This document shows positions 30,713 to 38,871 of a stretch of DNA of 39,508 nt, piece after piece. Numbering within the stretch: position 1 is the stretch's first letter; each line of letters begins with the position of its first letter. The notes beneath the pieces were generated by a model, which made no database searches, was not told the DNA's origin, and was given only the letters and a program-made list of their open reading frames with translations. Both the position numbers and the translations under genes were made by a program. Location of the stretch: contig CAYUDP010000006.1 in assembly GCA_964443725.1 (NCBI GenBank), positions 1-39,508 on the forward strand, given 5' to 3'. The stretch is from CAYUDP01 sp964443725. GTDB lineage: Bacteria; Patescibacteriota; Minisyncoccia; Phycocordibacterales; JAKFXT01.

Positions 30713-32875
30713 TTATTTTTCAAGTATAAGATAGTACTGTTTTTCACCCTCATCAAAAGCAACAAAATCTAATTTACCATTTACAAGTGTGAAATAATCA
30801 TAACCGTAGAAATTTTGTCCAATTTTCTTGCCATCATACCAAGGTATAGATATTTTACCTCCATGAATCAAGAAAAATATCTTTTCGCCAAAAAACTTAA
30901 GATCAGAATGGAGATCTATAGGAACTTTACTTTGATATACTTCTTTACCATCAAGATACACAACAGTATCTCCATTCGCATTTTTTGTTTGAATGGCTAC
31001 TTTACCGCCATTCGATAAACTAAAGTTACCATCAGCAGGTATTTTCGGCCCGACATTTTGCCCCCCCATCATAAGTCGTAAACTGCCACTACCATCAGGG
31101 TTTTTGATATAATACGCAAGCTTGCCTTGTATATTATATAGTCTAGAACTAAGCGAAATGCCTTCAATGGCAGTTTCTTCCCCATCATATACAATAAAGG
31201 TTTTCCCATTCTTGCTAGCGGAAAAAGCAAACTTTCCGTCGACAAATATGTATTGGTCACCAATATCCTCATACCCCTTTCCGATTTCCCGCCCATCCAC
31301 TACATAAAACAATGATTGGTCACCCATATCGTCATAGATTCTGTCCTGCCAACCTATTGGCGGTAAATTGCCACTTTGAACCTGTGCAACGGCATGCCCA
31401 TCTTCCTCCTCAAATGAATGAATAAAACCATAAGGACCATATTGCCTATCTCCAACAACAATATACCACCCGCCTGAAATTTTCCTGCCATAAAATGCCA
31501 GTTTCCCACCAATATTCATAACCTTAACAATCTGAGCAAAATCAGTTCCATATTCCTTACCATCCCAAACAGCCACTTCTGTTATATTTTTTTGTATAAA
31601 CTCATCTGGTTGCACCTTACCTATTCGAGCCCAGTAAGCAAGTTTTCCACCAACATCGACTATATACGCAAAATCATCATATTGTTCACCATACTCTTTA
31701 CCATCCCATACAATTACTTTTTTATCTCCTTTGTATGCTGTATATGCCAATGAACCACCGACAACATTTACGGGCCCTACTTTTTCATACTTACCACTCA
31801 CAACCTGACCGTCGTAAACAACCCCAGAAGTGCCATCCTTATTCCTGAAATTGTAAGCCAGTTTACCACCAACGTCTTGTAAATGATAGATTTCCTTATA
31901 GTCAGTCTTAACAATTGTAAAGTCAGAACTTTGCGTGGCATCACTAGCTGATTTCGTAGTCATAGAAGCATTAAAAAAACATTCCGATTTTACGCGACTT
32001 CTATATACAAAATTACAGAGCCATTTTTGGTTTAGTACGGAAGCAATAGGAGTCACCGCGCCAGAAACATACAAAGTAAATACCAAAATAAAGACAGCGG
32101 TAAAACCAATCACAAAATAGCGAGTCAGAATCACAAGTTTGGATTGTAAAAGCAATGGTTCTTGTGGAGATGACCGAGTAGAAAAGATGAGCAACCCCAT
32201 GAGGAGCAAGAGACCAACAAAGAGAATCGGTATCGAGGCAAGAAAGAAAGCAGAAAATACAAGACCAACCAGAGCCGGGCCATCTTCTGGAAGCATATTT
32301 GCCCAATGAACAAGTGTGAAGCTGATAATCTTCAGTGTCAAAAAAATAAGTAAAAGATATAATGACGTACCAAAGAAAAAAGACTGAATTGGCCTATTTT
32401 CTTTCTTGTAGATCCGCCGGCCCCACCGCCAGCTAATCAATAAAAATATTACTCCAAGAATTACGGCGGGAAGTAAAAGCAATAAATCGCCCCACCTAGC
32501 TGCCTCTATGTTTGTAAACATTGCAAAGAGAGACAATTCTGATGGAACAAAGGTACGTACACAAAAATACATCAAAACGGCAATCGCAACCATAGAGCTG
32601 ACAAGCAACCAAAACGTATTTTTTTGTTTTAACAGTGGCCCAACATAATGTCCAGCAATAACTTGTGGTTCAGATGTGGGAGTTAGTTTTTGCGATTTTG
32701 TAATGGATGATGACGAAGGACTATGGTCAACCAATGCCACTCCAACAGCCATAAACGCTTCATTTATATCCTGCTGCAACCATCCTTGTCTTAAAAGATC
32801 CTGCTCAATCTGAGCCCTTGAAACACCTATCGCTAGTTGCGATCGGATATAATTTAGAACTTGTGGAGTGATCAT
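30713..32875 (-). CDS. membrane protein with extracellular repeat (propeller-like) domain
   Basis: 720 residues. The first about 45 (VLNYIRSQLAIGVSRAQIEQ and on) form a small helical domain seen at the start of many Patescibacteria membrane proteins. A polar linker and about five transmembrane helices (between about 88 and 285) follow. The rest is a series of about 45-residue repeats with the core VGGKLAY..., a GK..VV.DGKEYG turn and an aromatic pair, which look like WD/Kelch-type propeller blades or WG-like repeats. The repeats are probably outside the cell; binding partner unknown. The whole gene is enclosed by direct repeats next to tRNA-Glu and is the only gene in that 2.4-kb segment. Confidence 0.75.
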   Translation of the reverse strand: MITPQVLNYIRSQLAIGVSRAQIEQDLLRQGWLQQDINEAFMAVGVALVDHSPSSSSITKSQKLTPTSEPQVIAGHYVGPLLKQKNTFWLLVSSMVAIAVLMYFCVRTFVPSELSLFAMFTNIEAARWGDLLLLLPAVILGVIFLLISWRWGRRIYKKENRPIQSFFFGTSLYLLLIFLTLKIISFTLVHWANMLPEDGPALVGLVFSAFFLASIPILFVGLLLLMGLLIFSTRSSPQEPLLLQSKLVILTRYFVIGFTAVFILVFTLYVSGAVTPIASVLNQKWLCNFVYRSRVKSECFFNASMTTKSASDATQSSDFTIVKTDYKEIYHLQDVGGKLAYNFRNKDGTSGVVYDGQVVSGKYEKVGPVNVVGGSLAYTAYKGDKKVIVWDGKEYGEQYDDFAYIVDVGGKLAYWARIGKVQPDEFIQKNITEVAVWDGKEYGTDFAQIVKVMNIGGKLAFYGRKISGGWYIVVGDRQYGPYGFIHSFEEEDGHAVAQVQSGNLPPIGWQDRIYDDMGDQSLFYVVDGREIGKGYEDIGDQYIFVDGKFAFSASKNGKTFIVYDGEETAIEGISLSSRLYNIQGKLAYYIKNPDGSGSLRLMMGGQNVGPKIPADGNFSLSNGGKVAIQTKNANGDTVVYLDGKEVYQSKVPIDLHSDLKFFGEKIFFLIHGGKISIPWYDGKKIGQNFYGYDYFTLVNGKLDFVAFDEGEKQYYLILEK

Positions 32876-32954
32876 ATACCTGTATATGATACCATAACCA
32901 ACACACTATCTCTACAATCTAAAAATAGCTACACAAAAAGTTGTAAAAGAAAGC

Positions 32955-33016
32955 CAGATATATAGAAGTACGCAATTCAAAAGCATCTGATTATTTTAGA
33001 ATATATGTATTTGTGA
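32955..33016 (+). repeat. direct repeat, tRNA-proximal copy
   Basis: Partner of 30579-30640. Its last 3 nt (33014-33016) are the 3' terminal bases of the reverse-strand tRNA-Glu, so this copy is the likely original. Confidence 0.92.
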
Positions 33017-33085
33017 CCCTACGGAGAATCGAACTCCGATTTGCACCGTGAAAGGGTGCCGTCCTAGCCGTTAGACGATAGGGCC
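33014..33085 (-). tRNA. tRNA-Glu (TTC anticodon)
   Basis: Reverse strand. Acceptor stem GGCCCTA/TAGGGTC with one G-U pair, anticodon loop CTTTCAC (TTC), T-loop TTCGATT, discriminator A, no encoded CCA. Confidence 0.95.
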
Positions 33086-33089
33086 AAAT

Positions 33090-33166
33090 AACCGGCAAAA
33101 ATAAAAGCCGTATCCGGTTTAATAGAGATACTATAACACTTTTTTGAAAATCCGCAAAAAAGTGTT
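33090..33166. promoter_or_regulatory. hairpins between divergent tRNA-Glu and tRNA-Ser
   Basis: AACCGG (33090-33095) pairs with CCGGTT (33114-33119), with CGGC/GCCG nested inside. A 12-bp stem pairs 33135-33146 with 33155-33166. Located in the divergent intergenic space, they may bound the two transcription units. Clear promoters for the tRNAs were not identified. Confidence 0.4.
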
Positions 33167-33194
33167 AGCCTATCTAAATAATACTAAGAAATAC

Positions 33195-33284
33195 GGAGGA
33201 GTGGCTGAGTGGTCTAAGGCACTTGACTCGAAATCAAGCGTGGGGGCAACCCCACCGTGGGTTCAAATCCCACCTCCTCCGCCA
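33195..33284 (+). tRNA. tRNA-Ser (CGA anticodon)
   Basis: Acceptor stem GGAGGAG/CTCCTCC, anticodon loop CTCGAAA (CGA), long variable arm with GTGGGGGCAACCCCAC, T-loop TTCAAAT, discriminator G and encoded CCA ending at 33284. The gap begins 2 nt later. Confidence 0.95.
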
Positions 33285-33285
33285 G

Positions 33286-33385
33286 NNNNNNNNNNNNNNN
33301 NNNNNNNNNNNNNNNNNNNNNNNNNNNNNNNNNNNNNNNNNNNNNNNNNNNNNNNNNNNNNNNNNNNNNNNNNNNNNNNNNNNNN
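33286..33385. other. assembly gap (100 N)
   Basis: Placeholder of unknown length between tRNA-Ser and the body of tsaD. It contains at least the tsaD start and about 35-45 codons. Confidence 0.99.
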
Positions 33386-34420
33386 GCTCATGCAGAAAAT
33401 ATCATTCCCCTATTAAACATAGTTCTAAAAGATTCAGGATTACTAAAAGGCTTAAAAAATAAAAGGAAATTAGATCAAAAGGAAAAAAATAAAATAGAAA
33501 AATTGTTTTCGCACGAGGCAGAAATAATCCCTGAAATTATTTCTATATATGAAAAATACAGTACCCCAAAACTAGACAAGATAGTGGTGACAGAAGGTCC
33601 TGGACTTGAACCTGCCCTTTGGGTTGGAATAAACACAGCCAAAGCTCTCGGTCTATTATGGAACATAGAAATAATCCCAGAAAACCACATGAAAGGACAC
33701 CTACTATCATCTCTGATTGAAAAAACCCAAAATGATAACTATTTTAAACTCCTAACTCCCGACAAACCCATAGTAGCCCTTCTCATATCTGGCGGACACA
33801 CGGAAATAGTCGTATCAAAAAAATCAGGAAAATATGAAGTCCTAGGCGAAACACTCGACGACGCTGTCGGAGAAGCTTTCGACAAAGTCGCCCGAATGTT
33901 GTCCCTTCCCTATCCTGGTGGACCCCAAATCTCCCTCCTTGCAAAAAATGCGCGAGAAAAATTTAAAGAGGAAAAACTTAAAGAACTTTCAAGTCTTTTA
34001 CCAAGGCCGATGAAAGGAAGTAAGGATTTTAATTTCTCCTTTTCAGGACTGAAAACGGCAGTCCTATATACTATAAAAAAAATTGAAACCATAGACGAAA
34101 ATACAAAGATGGAAATCGCGTATGCATTTGAAGAAGCTGCCGCTGACGTCCTATCACACAAACTCTTGAAAGCCTGTGAAAAAGTTGGGGCAAAAACAAT
34201 AGTAGTCGGTGGTGGAGTATCAGCCAATGAATATTTAAGAAAAAGAATTAGCAATATGGTTGAGGAAAAAATGACAAACGTAAAACTTTATCTACCAGAG
34301 AAAGAATTGTCGACCGATAATGCTGTTATGATAGGACTTTCGGCAATAGTCTCAATAAGAGAAAACAAAAAATTTAAAAAGAGTTTCTCTGCAAACGGCA
34401 CCTTAAAGATAAACAAGTAA
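33386..34420 (+). CDS. tsaD: tRNA N6-adenosine threonylcarbamoyltransferase (5' end lost)
   Basis: 344 residues after the gap, beginning at AHAENI, which normally lies some 40 residues into the protein. TsaD (Kae1/YgjD) transfers threonylcarbamoyl to A37 of ANN-decoding tRNAs. The metal-binding pair is in NHMKGHL, and GGHTEIVV, GGPQISLLA, FSFSGLKTAV and GGGVSANEYLR are the nucleotide- and carbamoyl-binding motifs; the late metal Asp is in STDNAVMIG. Partners TsaB, TsaC and TsaE are not in this window. An insert-like charged stretch (KNKRKLDQKEKNKIEK) is longer than usual. Confidence 0.92.
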   Translation, partial: AHAENIIPLLNIVLKDSGLLKGLKNKRKLDQKEKNKIEKLFSHEAEIIPEIISIYEKYSTPKLDKIVVTEGPGLEPALWVGINTAKALGLLWNIEIIPENHMKGHLLSSLIEKTQNDNYFKLLTPDKPIVALLISGGHTEIVVSKKSGKYEVLGETLDDAVGEAFDKVARMLSLPYPGGPQISLLAKNAREKFKEEKLKELSSLLPRPMKGSKDFNFSFSGLKTAVLYTIKKIETIDENTKMEIAYAFEEAAADVLSHKLLKACEKVGAKTIVVGGGVSANEYLRKRISNMVEEKMTNVKLYLPEKELSTDNAVMIGLSAIVSIRENKKFKKSFSANGTLKINK

Positions 34421-34422
34421 AT

Positions 34423-34468
34423 AAGCCGGGCATGTCGCCACGCCCGGCTTTTGGGGAATTGGGTCCCC
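34423..34468. terminator. hairpins between tsaD and the reverse-strand orphan
   Basis: AAGCCGGGC (34423-34431) pairs with GCCCGGCTT (34442-34450), then TT, terminating tsaD. GGGGA/TCCCC (34453-34457 with 34464-34468) forms a second hairpin between this stem and the orphan's stop codon. Confidence 0.75.
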
Positions 34469-34484
34469 GTCCCTCAGACACAGA

Positions 34485-34910
34485 TCACACCAGCCCCCTC
34501 TCTCTGGCCCCTTCGGTACACAAAGAAAGTATAGCTGTTGGATCTCGTCTCGACCTTATCTCCCAAGTCAGAACCTTGGATTCAACCTTGGGAGTCCTTA
34601 TTGACAACATGTACTGCAAACGAGTAGAGGCCATGGGCATGTCCCCATTCATCGCCTGAATGAAGACCGAGTACCCTCGCCCTACTGGAAGTGGTTTCCT
34701 CTCCGCCCTACAAACGAACTCCTCCGCACCACCATCGCCAACCTCTAAGATAGCAAGCGGCATGGGAATTGTAGGAAGCTTGTCTTGTTTTGGTGATTCA
34801 GTATTCAGGAGATGAACTTCCGATGAATACAATATCGCCAAAGCAAGCCCCGCGACGAGTAGCGCCCCCAAAAGGAAGCTAATCGCCTTTTGTTTCCTGC
34901 TTAACTTCAT
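34485..34910 (-). CDS. GC-rich orphan membrane-anchored protein, 141 aa
   Basis: I do not recognise this family. The frame opens at 34940, but the ATG at 34910 has GGAG 8 nt upstream and immediately precedes a classical signal or anchor (KLSRKQK, then about 20 hydrophobic residues), so it is preferred. About 100 residues follow outside, without clear motifs, with one Cys in EEFVCRAERK and one near the C-terminus. Codon use is GC-rich compared with tsaD and valS on either side. A TTGACA lies at 34994-34999 on this strand, with several weak -10 candidates after it. It fits the cassette pattern. Confidence 0.65.
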   Translation of the reverse strand: MKLSRKQKAISFLLGALLVAGLALAILYSSEVHLLNTESPKQDKLPTIPMPLAILEVGDGGAEEFVCRAERKPLPVGRGYSVFIQAMNGDMPMASTRLQYMLSIRTPKVESKVLTWEIRSRRDPTAILSLCTEGARERGLV

Positions 34911-35049
34911 CTGCAAAACTCCAGACAATGAAATGGTCATCCACCATCTTGTGGCAGAATCTCTTTTATTCTTAAATCATATTTATGCATTACTGTCAAA
35001 TTGTGGAAACCCCCTATAAAAAATCGGGTTTTTTTGTTAATGTGTACAA

Positions 35050-36975
35050 ATGAACGAAAAATTCTTAAAACCTTATGACCCGAGGGAAAATGAGGGTGAA
35101 ATATACAAAAAATGGGAAGCGTCAGGCTTATTCAATCCGGACAACCTAATAGACGCCAAAAACGGTGTCTATTCAATAATAATGCCTCCACCAAACGCCA
35201 ATGGGTCTCTACACGCCGGACACGCAGTTTTCGTCACAGTTGAAGACCTGCTCGCCAGATACAAAAGAATGAATGGCTACAAAGTTCTCCTTCTCCCAGG
35301 CGCGGATCATGCAGGATTTGAAACACAAATAGTTTATGAGAAGAAACTCGAGAAGGAAGGCCGATCACGCTTCGGTATGGACCCAAAAGATCTCTATAAA
35401 GAAATAATGGATTTCACTTTGAGCAACAAAAGCTTCATGGAAAACCAACTTAGGCAACTTGGTGCATCTTGCGATTGGTCGCGCGAAACTTTTACCTTGG
35501 ATGACAAAGTTATAAGAACTGTATATCAAACCTTCAAAAGACTTTTTGATGACAAACTCCTATACAGAGGCAAAAGAATAATAAATTGGTGCCCAAAACA
35601 TCAGACTTCCCTATCTGACATAGAAACTGAATTTATAGAAAAAGAAGACCCCTTCTACTACATAAAATACGGCCCGTTTACAATCGCAACTGCAAGACCT
35701 GAGACAAAATTTGGAGACAAGTATGTCGTCATGCACCCAGATGATAACCGATATAGCGAATACCATGATGGACAAGAGATTGAGGTGGATTGGATTAACG
35801 GGAAAATCACTGCAACTATAATCAAAGATGAGGTGATAGATATGGAGTTCGGTACCGGTGTTATGACAATAACTCCATGGCATGACGAGATAGACTTTGG
35901 TATCGCCGAAAGACACGATCTAGACAAAGAACAAATAATAGATCTGAAAGGGCGTCTCTTGCCTATAGCTGGAGAATTCGCCGGCATGAAGATAAATGAG
36001 GCAAGACCTCAAATAGTTGAAAAATTAAAAGAAAAAGGACTGCTTGTAAAAATAGAAGAAAAATATAAGCACAATGTCAAAGTCTGCTACAAATGCGCGA
36101 CACCAATAGANNNNNNNNNNNNNNNNNNNNNNNNNNNNNNNNNNNNNNNNNNNNNNNNNNNNNNNNNNNNNNNNNNNNNNNNNNNNNNNNNNNNNNNNNN
36201 NNNNNNNNNNTTCATAACTTTAAACTATCCCGACGGAAAAGATTTCAAAGAATTCTACCCGACAGATGTCATGGAAACTGGTGCCGACATACTATTCTTT
36301 TGGGTATCGAAAATGATAATGCTTGGCCTATATACAACTGGCAAAGTCCCATTCAAAACTGTATATCTCCACGGAATGGTACGTGACAAAAACAACCAAA
36401 AAATGAGTAAGAGTAAGGGAAATGTTATAAGCCCTATAGAAATGACAGATAAGTATGGAACGGATGCCTTACGTATGGCGTTAATTATCGGGAACACCCC
36501 CGGAACTGATATGGCCCTATCGGAAGATAAAATACGTGGGTACAAAAACTTTGCCAACAAACTCTGGAACATCAGTCGTTTTGTACTCAGCAATTGTGAG
36601 GGATTAAAATATGATGAAAATTTCTCCTCATTTGAAGAAAGCGACAAAGAGCTTCGTGAAAAATGGAACGAGTTTATAAAGGACATAAGAAAAGATATAG
36701 ATGAATATAGGCTATATATGGCTGGAGAAAAACTCTACCACTTCGCTTGGAACAATTTTGCGGACATTATTCTTGAAGATTCCAAAAAAGTCTTATCCGA
36801 AGGTAGCGAGGCCGAGAAAGAGTCTAGAAAACAAACATTGGTTTATATTCTGGAGAACCTCATCCGAGCCCTTCACCCGTTCATGCCATTTGCAACTGAA
36901 GCCATCTGGCAATTGTGGCCCTTTGAGAAACCACAGGAATTTCTTTTGGTAATGCCCTATCCAATAGTAAAATAA
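35050..36975 (+). CDS. valS: valyl-tRNA synthetase (internal gap)
   Basis: Split by the N run at 36111-36210. ValRS charges tRNA-Val and edits Thr-tRNA. The HIGH box appears as HAGH (55-58) after MPPPNANGSL. The CP1 editing domain has ATARPET and GTGVMTITPWHDEIDFG, and after the gap come the class I region FYPTDVMETGADILFFW and the KMSKS box in QKMSKSKGN. The helical anticodon domain follows (FMPFATEAIWQLWP). The C-terminal coiled-coil arm of E. coli ValRS is absent. About 120-150 residues of the catalytic core are missing in the gap, so the gap is really several hundred bases. A hairpin AAACCC/GGGTTT with a T-run precedes the start. Confidence 0.95.
   Translation: MNEKFLKPYDPRENEGEIYKKWEASGLFNPDNLIDAKNGVYSIIMPPPNANGSLHAGHAVFVTVEDLLARYKRMNGYKVLLLPGADHAGFETQIVYEKKLEKEGRSRFGMDPKDLYKEIMDFTLSNKSFMENQLRQLGASCDWSRETFTLDDKVIRTVYQTFKRLFDDKLLYRGKRIINWCPKHQTSLSDIETEFIEKEDPFYYIKYGPFTIATARPETKFGDKYVVMHPDDNRYSEYHDGQEIEVDWINGKITATIIKDEVIDMEFGTGVMTITPWHDEIDFGIAERHDLDKEQIIDLKGRLLPIAGEFAGMKINEARPQIVEKLKEKGLLVKIEEKYKHNVKVCYKCATPIXXXXXXXXXXXXXXXXXXXXXXXXXXXXXXXXXXFITLNYPDGKDFKEFYPTDVMETGADILFFWVSKMIMLGLYTTGKVPFKTVYLHGMVRDKNNQKMSKSKGNVISPIEMTDKYGTDALRMALIIGNTPGTDMALSEDKIRGYKNFANKLWNISRFVLSNCEGLKYDENFSSFEESDKELREKWNEFIKDIRKDIDEYRLYMAGEKLYHFAWNNFADIILEDSKKVLSEGSEAEKESRKQTLVYILENLIRALHPFMPFATEAIWQLWPFEKPQEFLLVMPYPIVK
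36111..36210. other. assembly gap (100 N)
   Basis: Placeholder inside valS. Comparison with the family indicates that several hundred bases are missing. Confidence 0.99.
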
Positions 36976-37003
36976 TATAAAGGATTAAGTCCTTTGTATT
37001 TTT

Positions 37004-37723
37004 ATGTATACTAGTGGATTTTTTGTCTTCTTCTTTTCTTTTTTGGCTGGTTTTATTCCACCGCTTATTTGGCTTGGTTTTTGGCTTAGAGAAGACAAAC
37101 TCCACCCTGAACCAAAAAAAATACTAGTAACGACATTCTTTGCAGGAATGATAGGCACAATCCTTGCCCTAATCTTTGAAGAGTTGGTGAAAATTTTGGG
37201 AGGATTTACCAATGAATCACAAAGCTTTTTATTGATGACAATTTGGGTTGCAATAGAAGAAACGATGAAATATCTCATGGCCTTCTCTGCTGCACTTTGG
37301 CGCAAAGAAAATGATGAACCAATAGACAATATGATCTATCTTATTACAGCAGCGATAGGGTTTTCTTCTCTTGAAAACTTGCTTTATCTACTTGATCCAT
37401 TCAGAACGGGGAACATCCTCGAGGGGGTCATAACCGGCAATTTGAGATTTCTTGGCACTACACCCCTTCATTTATTGTCTTCGGCAATAATAGGTATAGC
37501 TATGGCCTATGCTTTCGGCAAGCCTCGCCGTGTAAAAGTAGCCTATTCAGTGATAGGAGTTATCCTCGCTATTACCTTGCACACAGCCTTTAACGAGCTT
37601 ATACTGATTTTTAATGGGTATATGTTGCAGACTTTTATGATTGTCTGGATTGGTACCATTTTTCTCGCCCTATTTTTTGAAAAAGTTAAAACAATTAGCA
37701 AAGTAGGGTTAAATCAAATATGA
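37004..37723 (+). CDS. PrsW family intramembrane protease
   Basis: 239 residues with about seven transmembrane helices. The PrsW glutamate motif EExxK appears as EETMK near residue 86, the second motif as a helix with FSSLENLLYLL, and conserved histidines lie in PLHLLSSA and ALHTAFNE-like (seen as TLHTAFNE). PrsW proteases cleave anti-sigma factors within the membrane; the target here is unknown. Only 28 nt separate it from valS, with a weak hairpin and T-run between. It overlaps the Hsp20 gene by 4 nt (ATGA), so the two are translated together. Confidence 0.88.
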   Translation: MYTSGFFVFFFSFLAGFIPPLIWLGFWLREDKLHPEPKKILVTTFFAGMIGTILALIFEELVKILGGFTNESQSFLLMTIWVAIEETMKYLMAFSAALWRKENDEPIDNMIYLITAAIGFSSLENLLYLLDPFRTGNILEGVITGNLRFLGTTPLHLLSSAIIGIAMAYAFGKPRRVKVAYSVIGVILAITLHTAFNELILIFNGYMLQTFMIVWIGTIFLALFFEKVKTISKVGLNQI

Positions 37724-38190
37724 GTAAAACATTTTTAGAAAGAATTGGATTCACAAGATCAGACGATGAAGATGATATTGAAAACACTGAAACTGGTATA
37801 GACAAAGAATCTACCGCGGACTGGCTTACAGAGGTTGATGAGTCCAAAAAATCCCCTTGGGAGATACAAGCTGATGTATATCAGACGCCTGATGCAGTTT
37901 TCATAAAGACAATAGTGGCCGGTGTAAGGCCAGAAGATCTCGACGTCACTATATCCCGAGAAAAAGTAACCATAAATGGTAGACGTGTTGAAGAAAACCT
38001 CCCCGGAAGTGCCCAGTTTGTCGCCAAAGAATTATACTGGGGGGAATTTACAAAGACCGTTTATATGCCAAATGGAGTTGAGGTTGAAGCATCTGAAGCA
38101 CAGGCTGAAGAAAAACACGGAATGTTACTTCTCAAACTTCCAAAAATCGACAAAAATAAAGAAACCCGCCTAAGAATAAAATCTGTTTAA
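37720..38190 (+). CDS. Hsp20/alpha-crystallin small heat-shock protein
   Basis: 156 residues. An acidic disordered N-terminus (about 1-40) is followed by an alpha-crystallin domain (about 45-135) with QADVYQTPDAVFIKTIVAG, the GVRPEDLDVTI loop, and the ELYWGEFTKTVYMPNGV strand pair. The usual A-x-x-x-n-GvL motif appears as EKHGMLLLKLPK, and a short basic tail follows. It holds unfolding proteins for refolding by the Clp disaggregase. It is translationally coupled to PrsW by an ATGA overlap. Confidence 0.9.
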   Translation: MSKTFLERIGFTRSDDEDDIENTETGIDKESTADWLTEVDESKKSPWEIQADVYQTPDAVFIKTIVAGVRPEDLDVTISREKVTINGRRVEENLPGSAQFVAKELYWGEFTKTVYMPNGVEVEASEAQAEEKHGMLLLKLPKIDKNKETRLRIKSV

Positions 38191-38200
38191 CTCCTAAGTA

Positions 38201-38228
38201 TTTACAACAGAGTTGTATTTGCTACTAT
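38201..38228 (+). promoter_or_regulatory. promoter of the 36-codon ORF
   Basis: TTTACA (38201-38206), 16 nt, TACTAT (38223-38228), giving a leader of about 50 nt with AAGGAG at its end. Confidence 0.5.
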
Positions 38229-38283
38229 ATATGGAGCCATCGCACCCGCGTTGGTGAGCCCATCAAACGTCAAGGAGACGAAG

Positions 38284-38394
38284 ATGAAGAAAACGACCTA
38301 CCGCCCCACCATCCGGGGCAAGCCGGCCAACTCCATCCAGCACGCGAACTGCCCGACGACCGCCGCGACATCGAGGCTGGGCCTGGCCGCCTGA
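38284..38394 (+). CDS. GC-rich small ORF, 36 aa
   Basis: A 36-residue basic, Thr/Pro/Arg-rich peptide (starts MKKTTYRPTIRGKPAN, ends RLGLAA). AAGGAG lies 6 nt before the ATG, the cleanest ribosome-binding site in the window. The ORF is extremely GC-rich and lies in a segment with its own promoter and two GC hairpins downstream. It may be a real small protein, or the start of a structured RNA carrying a chance ORF. No family is recognised. Confidence 0.5.
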   Translation: MKKTTYRPTIRGKPANSIQHANCPTTAATSRLGLAA

Positions 38395-38417
38395 CCCTCC
38401 GTGAACGAAAAGGCTCA

Positions 38418-38468
38418 GGCTGGACGCCTATGAGTCCAGCCACCCCCCGACCAAATCGGGGGTTAACT
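38418..38468 (+). terminator. tandem hairpins after the 36-aa ORF
   Basis: GGCTGGA (38418-38424) pairs with TCCAGCC (38435-38441). CCCCCGA (38444-38450) pairs with TCGGGGG (38456-38462), and a T-rich run follows shortly. Confidence 0.75.
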
Positions 38469-38472
38469 TTTT

Positions 38473-38519
38473 ATAAAAAACAAAACACCGATCATTACAA
38501 TCGGTGTTTTGTTTTTTAT
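38473..38519. terminator. bidirectional terminator, 20-bp stem
   Basis: A 20-bp perfect stem (38473-38492 with 38500-38519) with A/T outer arms and a GC core. It separates the rightward 36-aa ORF from the leftward DUF2892 gene. Confidence 0.92.
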
Positions 38520-38522
38520 TTA

Positions 38523-38738
38523 CTAAGCCTCTGGCTCACTAGTACTATCAGATAATCCCTCCCCATTGGTACTAAATTTAAAGATTGTATAAAGAGGGCA
38601 CCAGTTAACCAATGAAGTGACAAGAAGTATAATTCCGACTACTCCCCACCAATTTTTTGCATAAAATCCCCAAAGTAAAACCAAAGCTCCTAATACTGCT
38701 CTAATAATTTTGTCTTTTTTGCCAATATTCTTTTGCAT
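38523..38738 (-). CDS. DUF2892 family membrane protein
   Basis: 71 residues: two transmembrane helices (about 11-24 and 29-43) with the short loop KNWWG, followed by the conserved NWCPLY motif of DUF2892 (YgaP-like inner membrane domain) and an acidic tail. The family is small and its function unknown; in some bacteria the domain is fused to rhodanese. It ends directly at the bidirectional terminator. No upstream partner gene is present. Confidence 0.85.
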   Translation of the reverse strand: MQKNIGKKDKIIRAVLGALVLLWGFYAKNWWGVVGIILLVTSLVNWCPLYTIFKFSTNGEGLSDSTSEPEA

Positions 38739-38865
38739 AATTGAAAGTCATTAACTTGCTGGTAATTATAAACCATACCAGATTCAATTCAAATATGGCC
38801 AAACCGGCATAAGAAAGTAACACTTATTACCATCACCCAAGTTTAAAAATTAAAGCAAGATAAGC

Positions 38866-38871
38866 TATAAT
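38866..38871 (+). promoter_or_regulatory. -10 box directly before the last gene
   Basis: A perfect TATAAT (38866-38871) ends 6 nt before the ATG at 38878. The -35 region (TTAAAA, 38843-38848) is weak. It predicts a leaderless mRNA. Confidence 0.5.

Noticed and set aside
33144..33416. ORF over tRNA-Ser ending in a proline run
   Set aside because: Well-known spurious translation of a tRNA gene (AEWSKALDSK pattern), continued into the gap.
34981..35049. T-box or other aminoacyl-tRNA riboswitch before valS
   Set aside because: Only a short AAACCC/GGGTTT hairpin with a T-run is present; the leader is too short for a T-box and lacks its conserved bulge.
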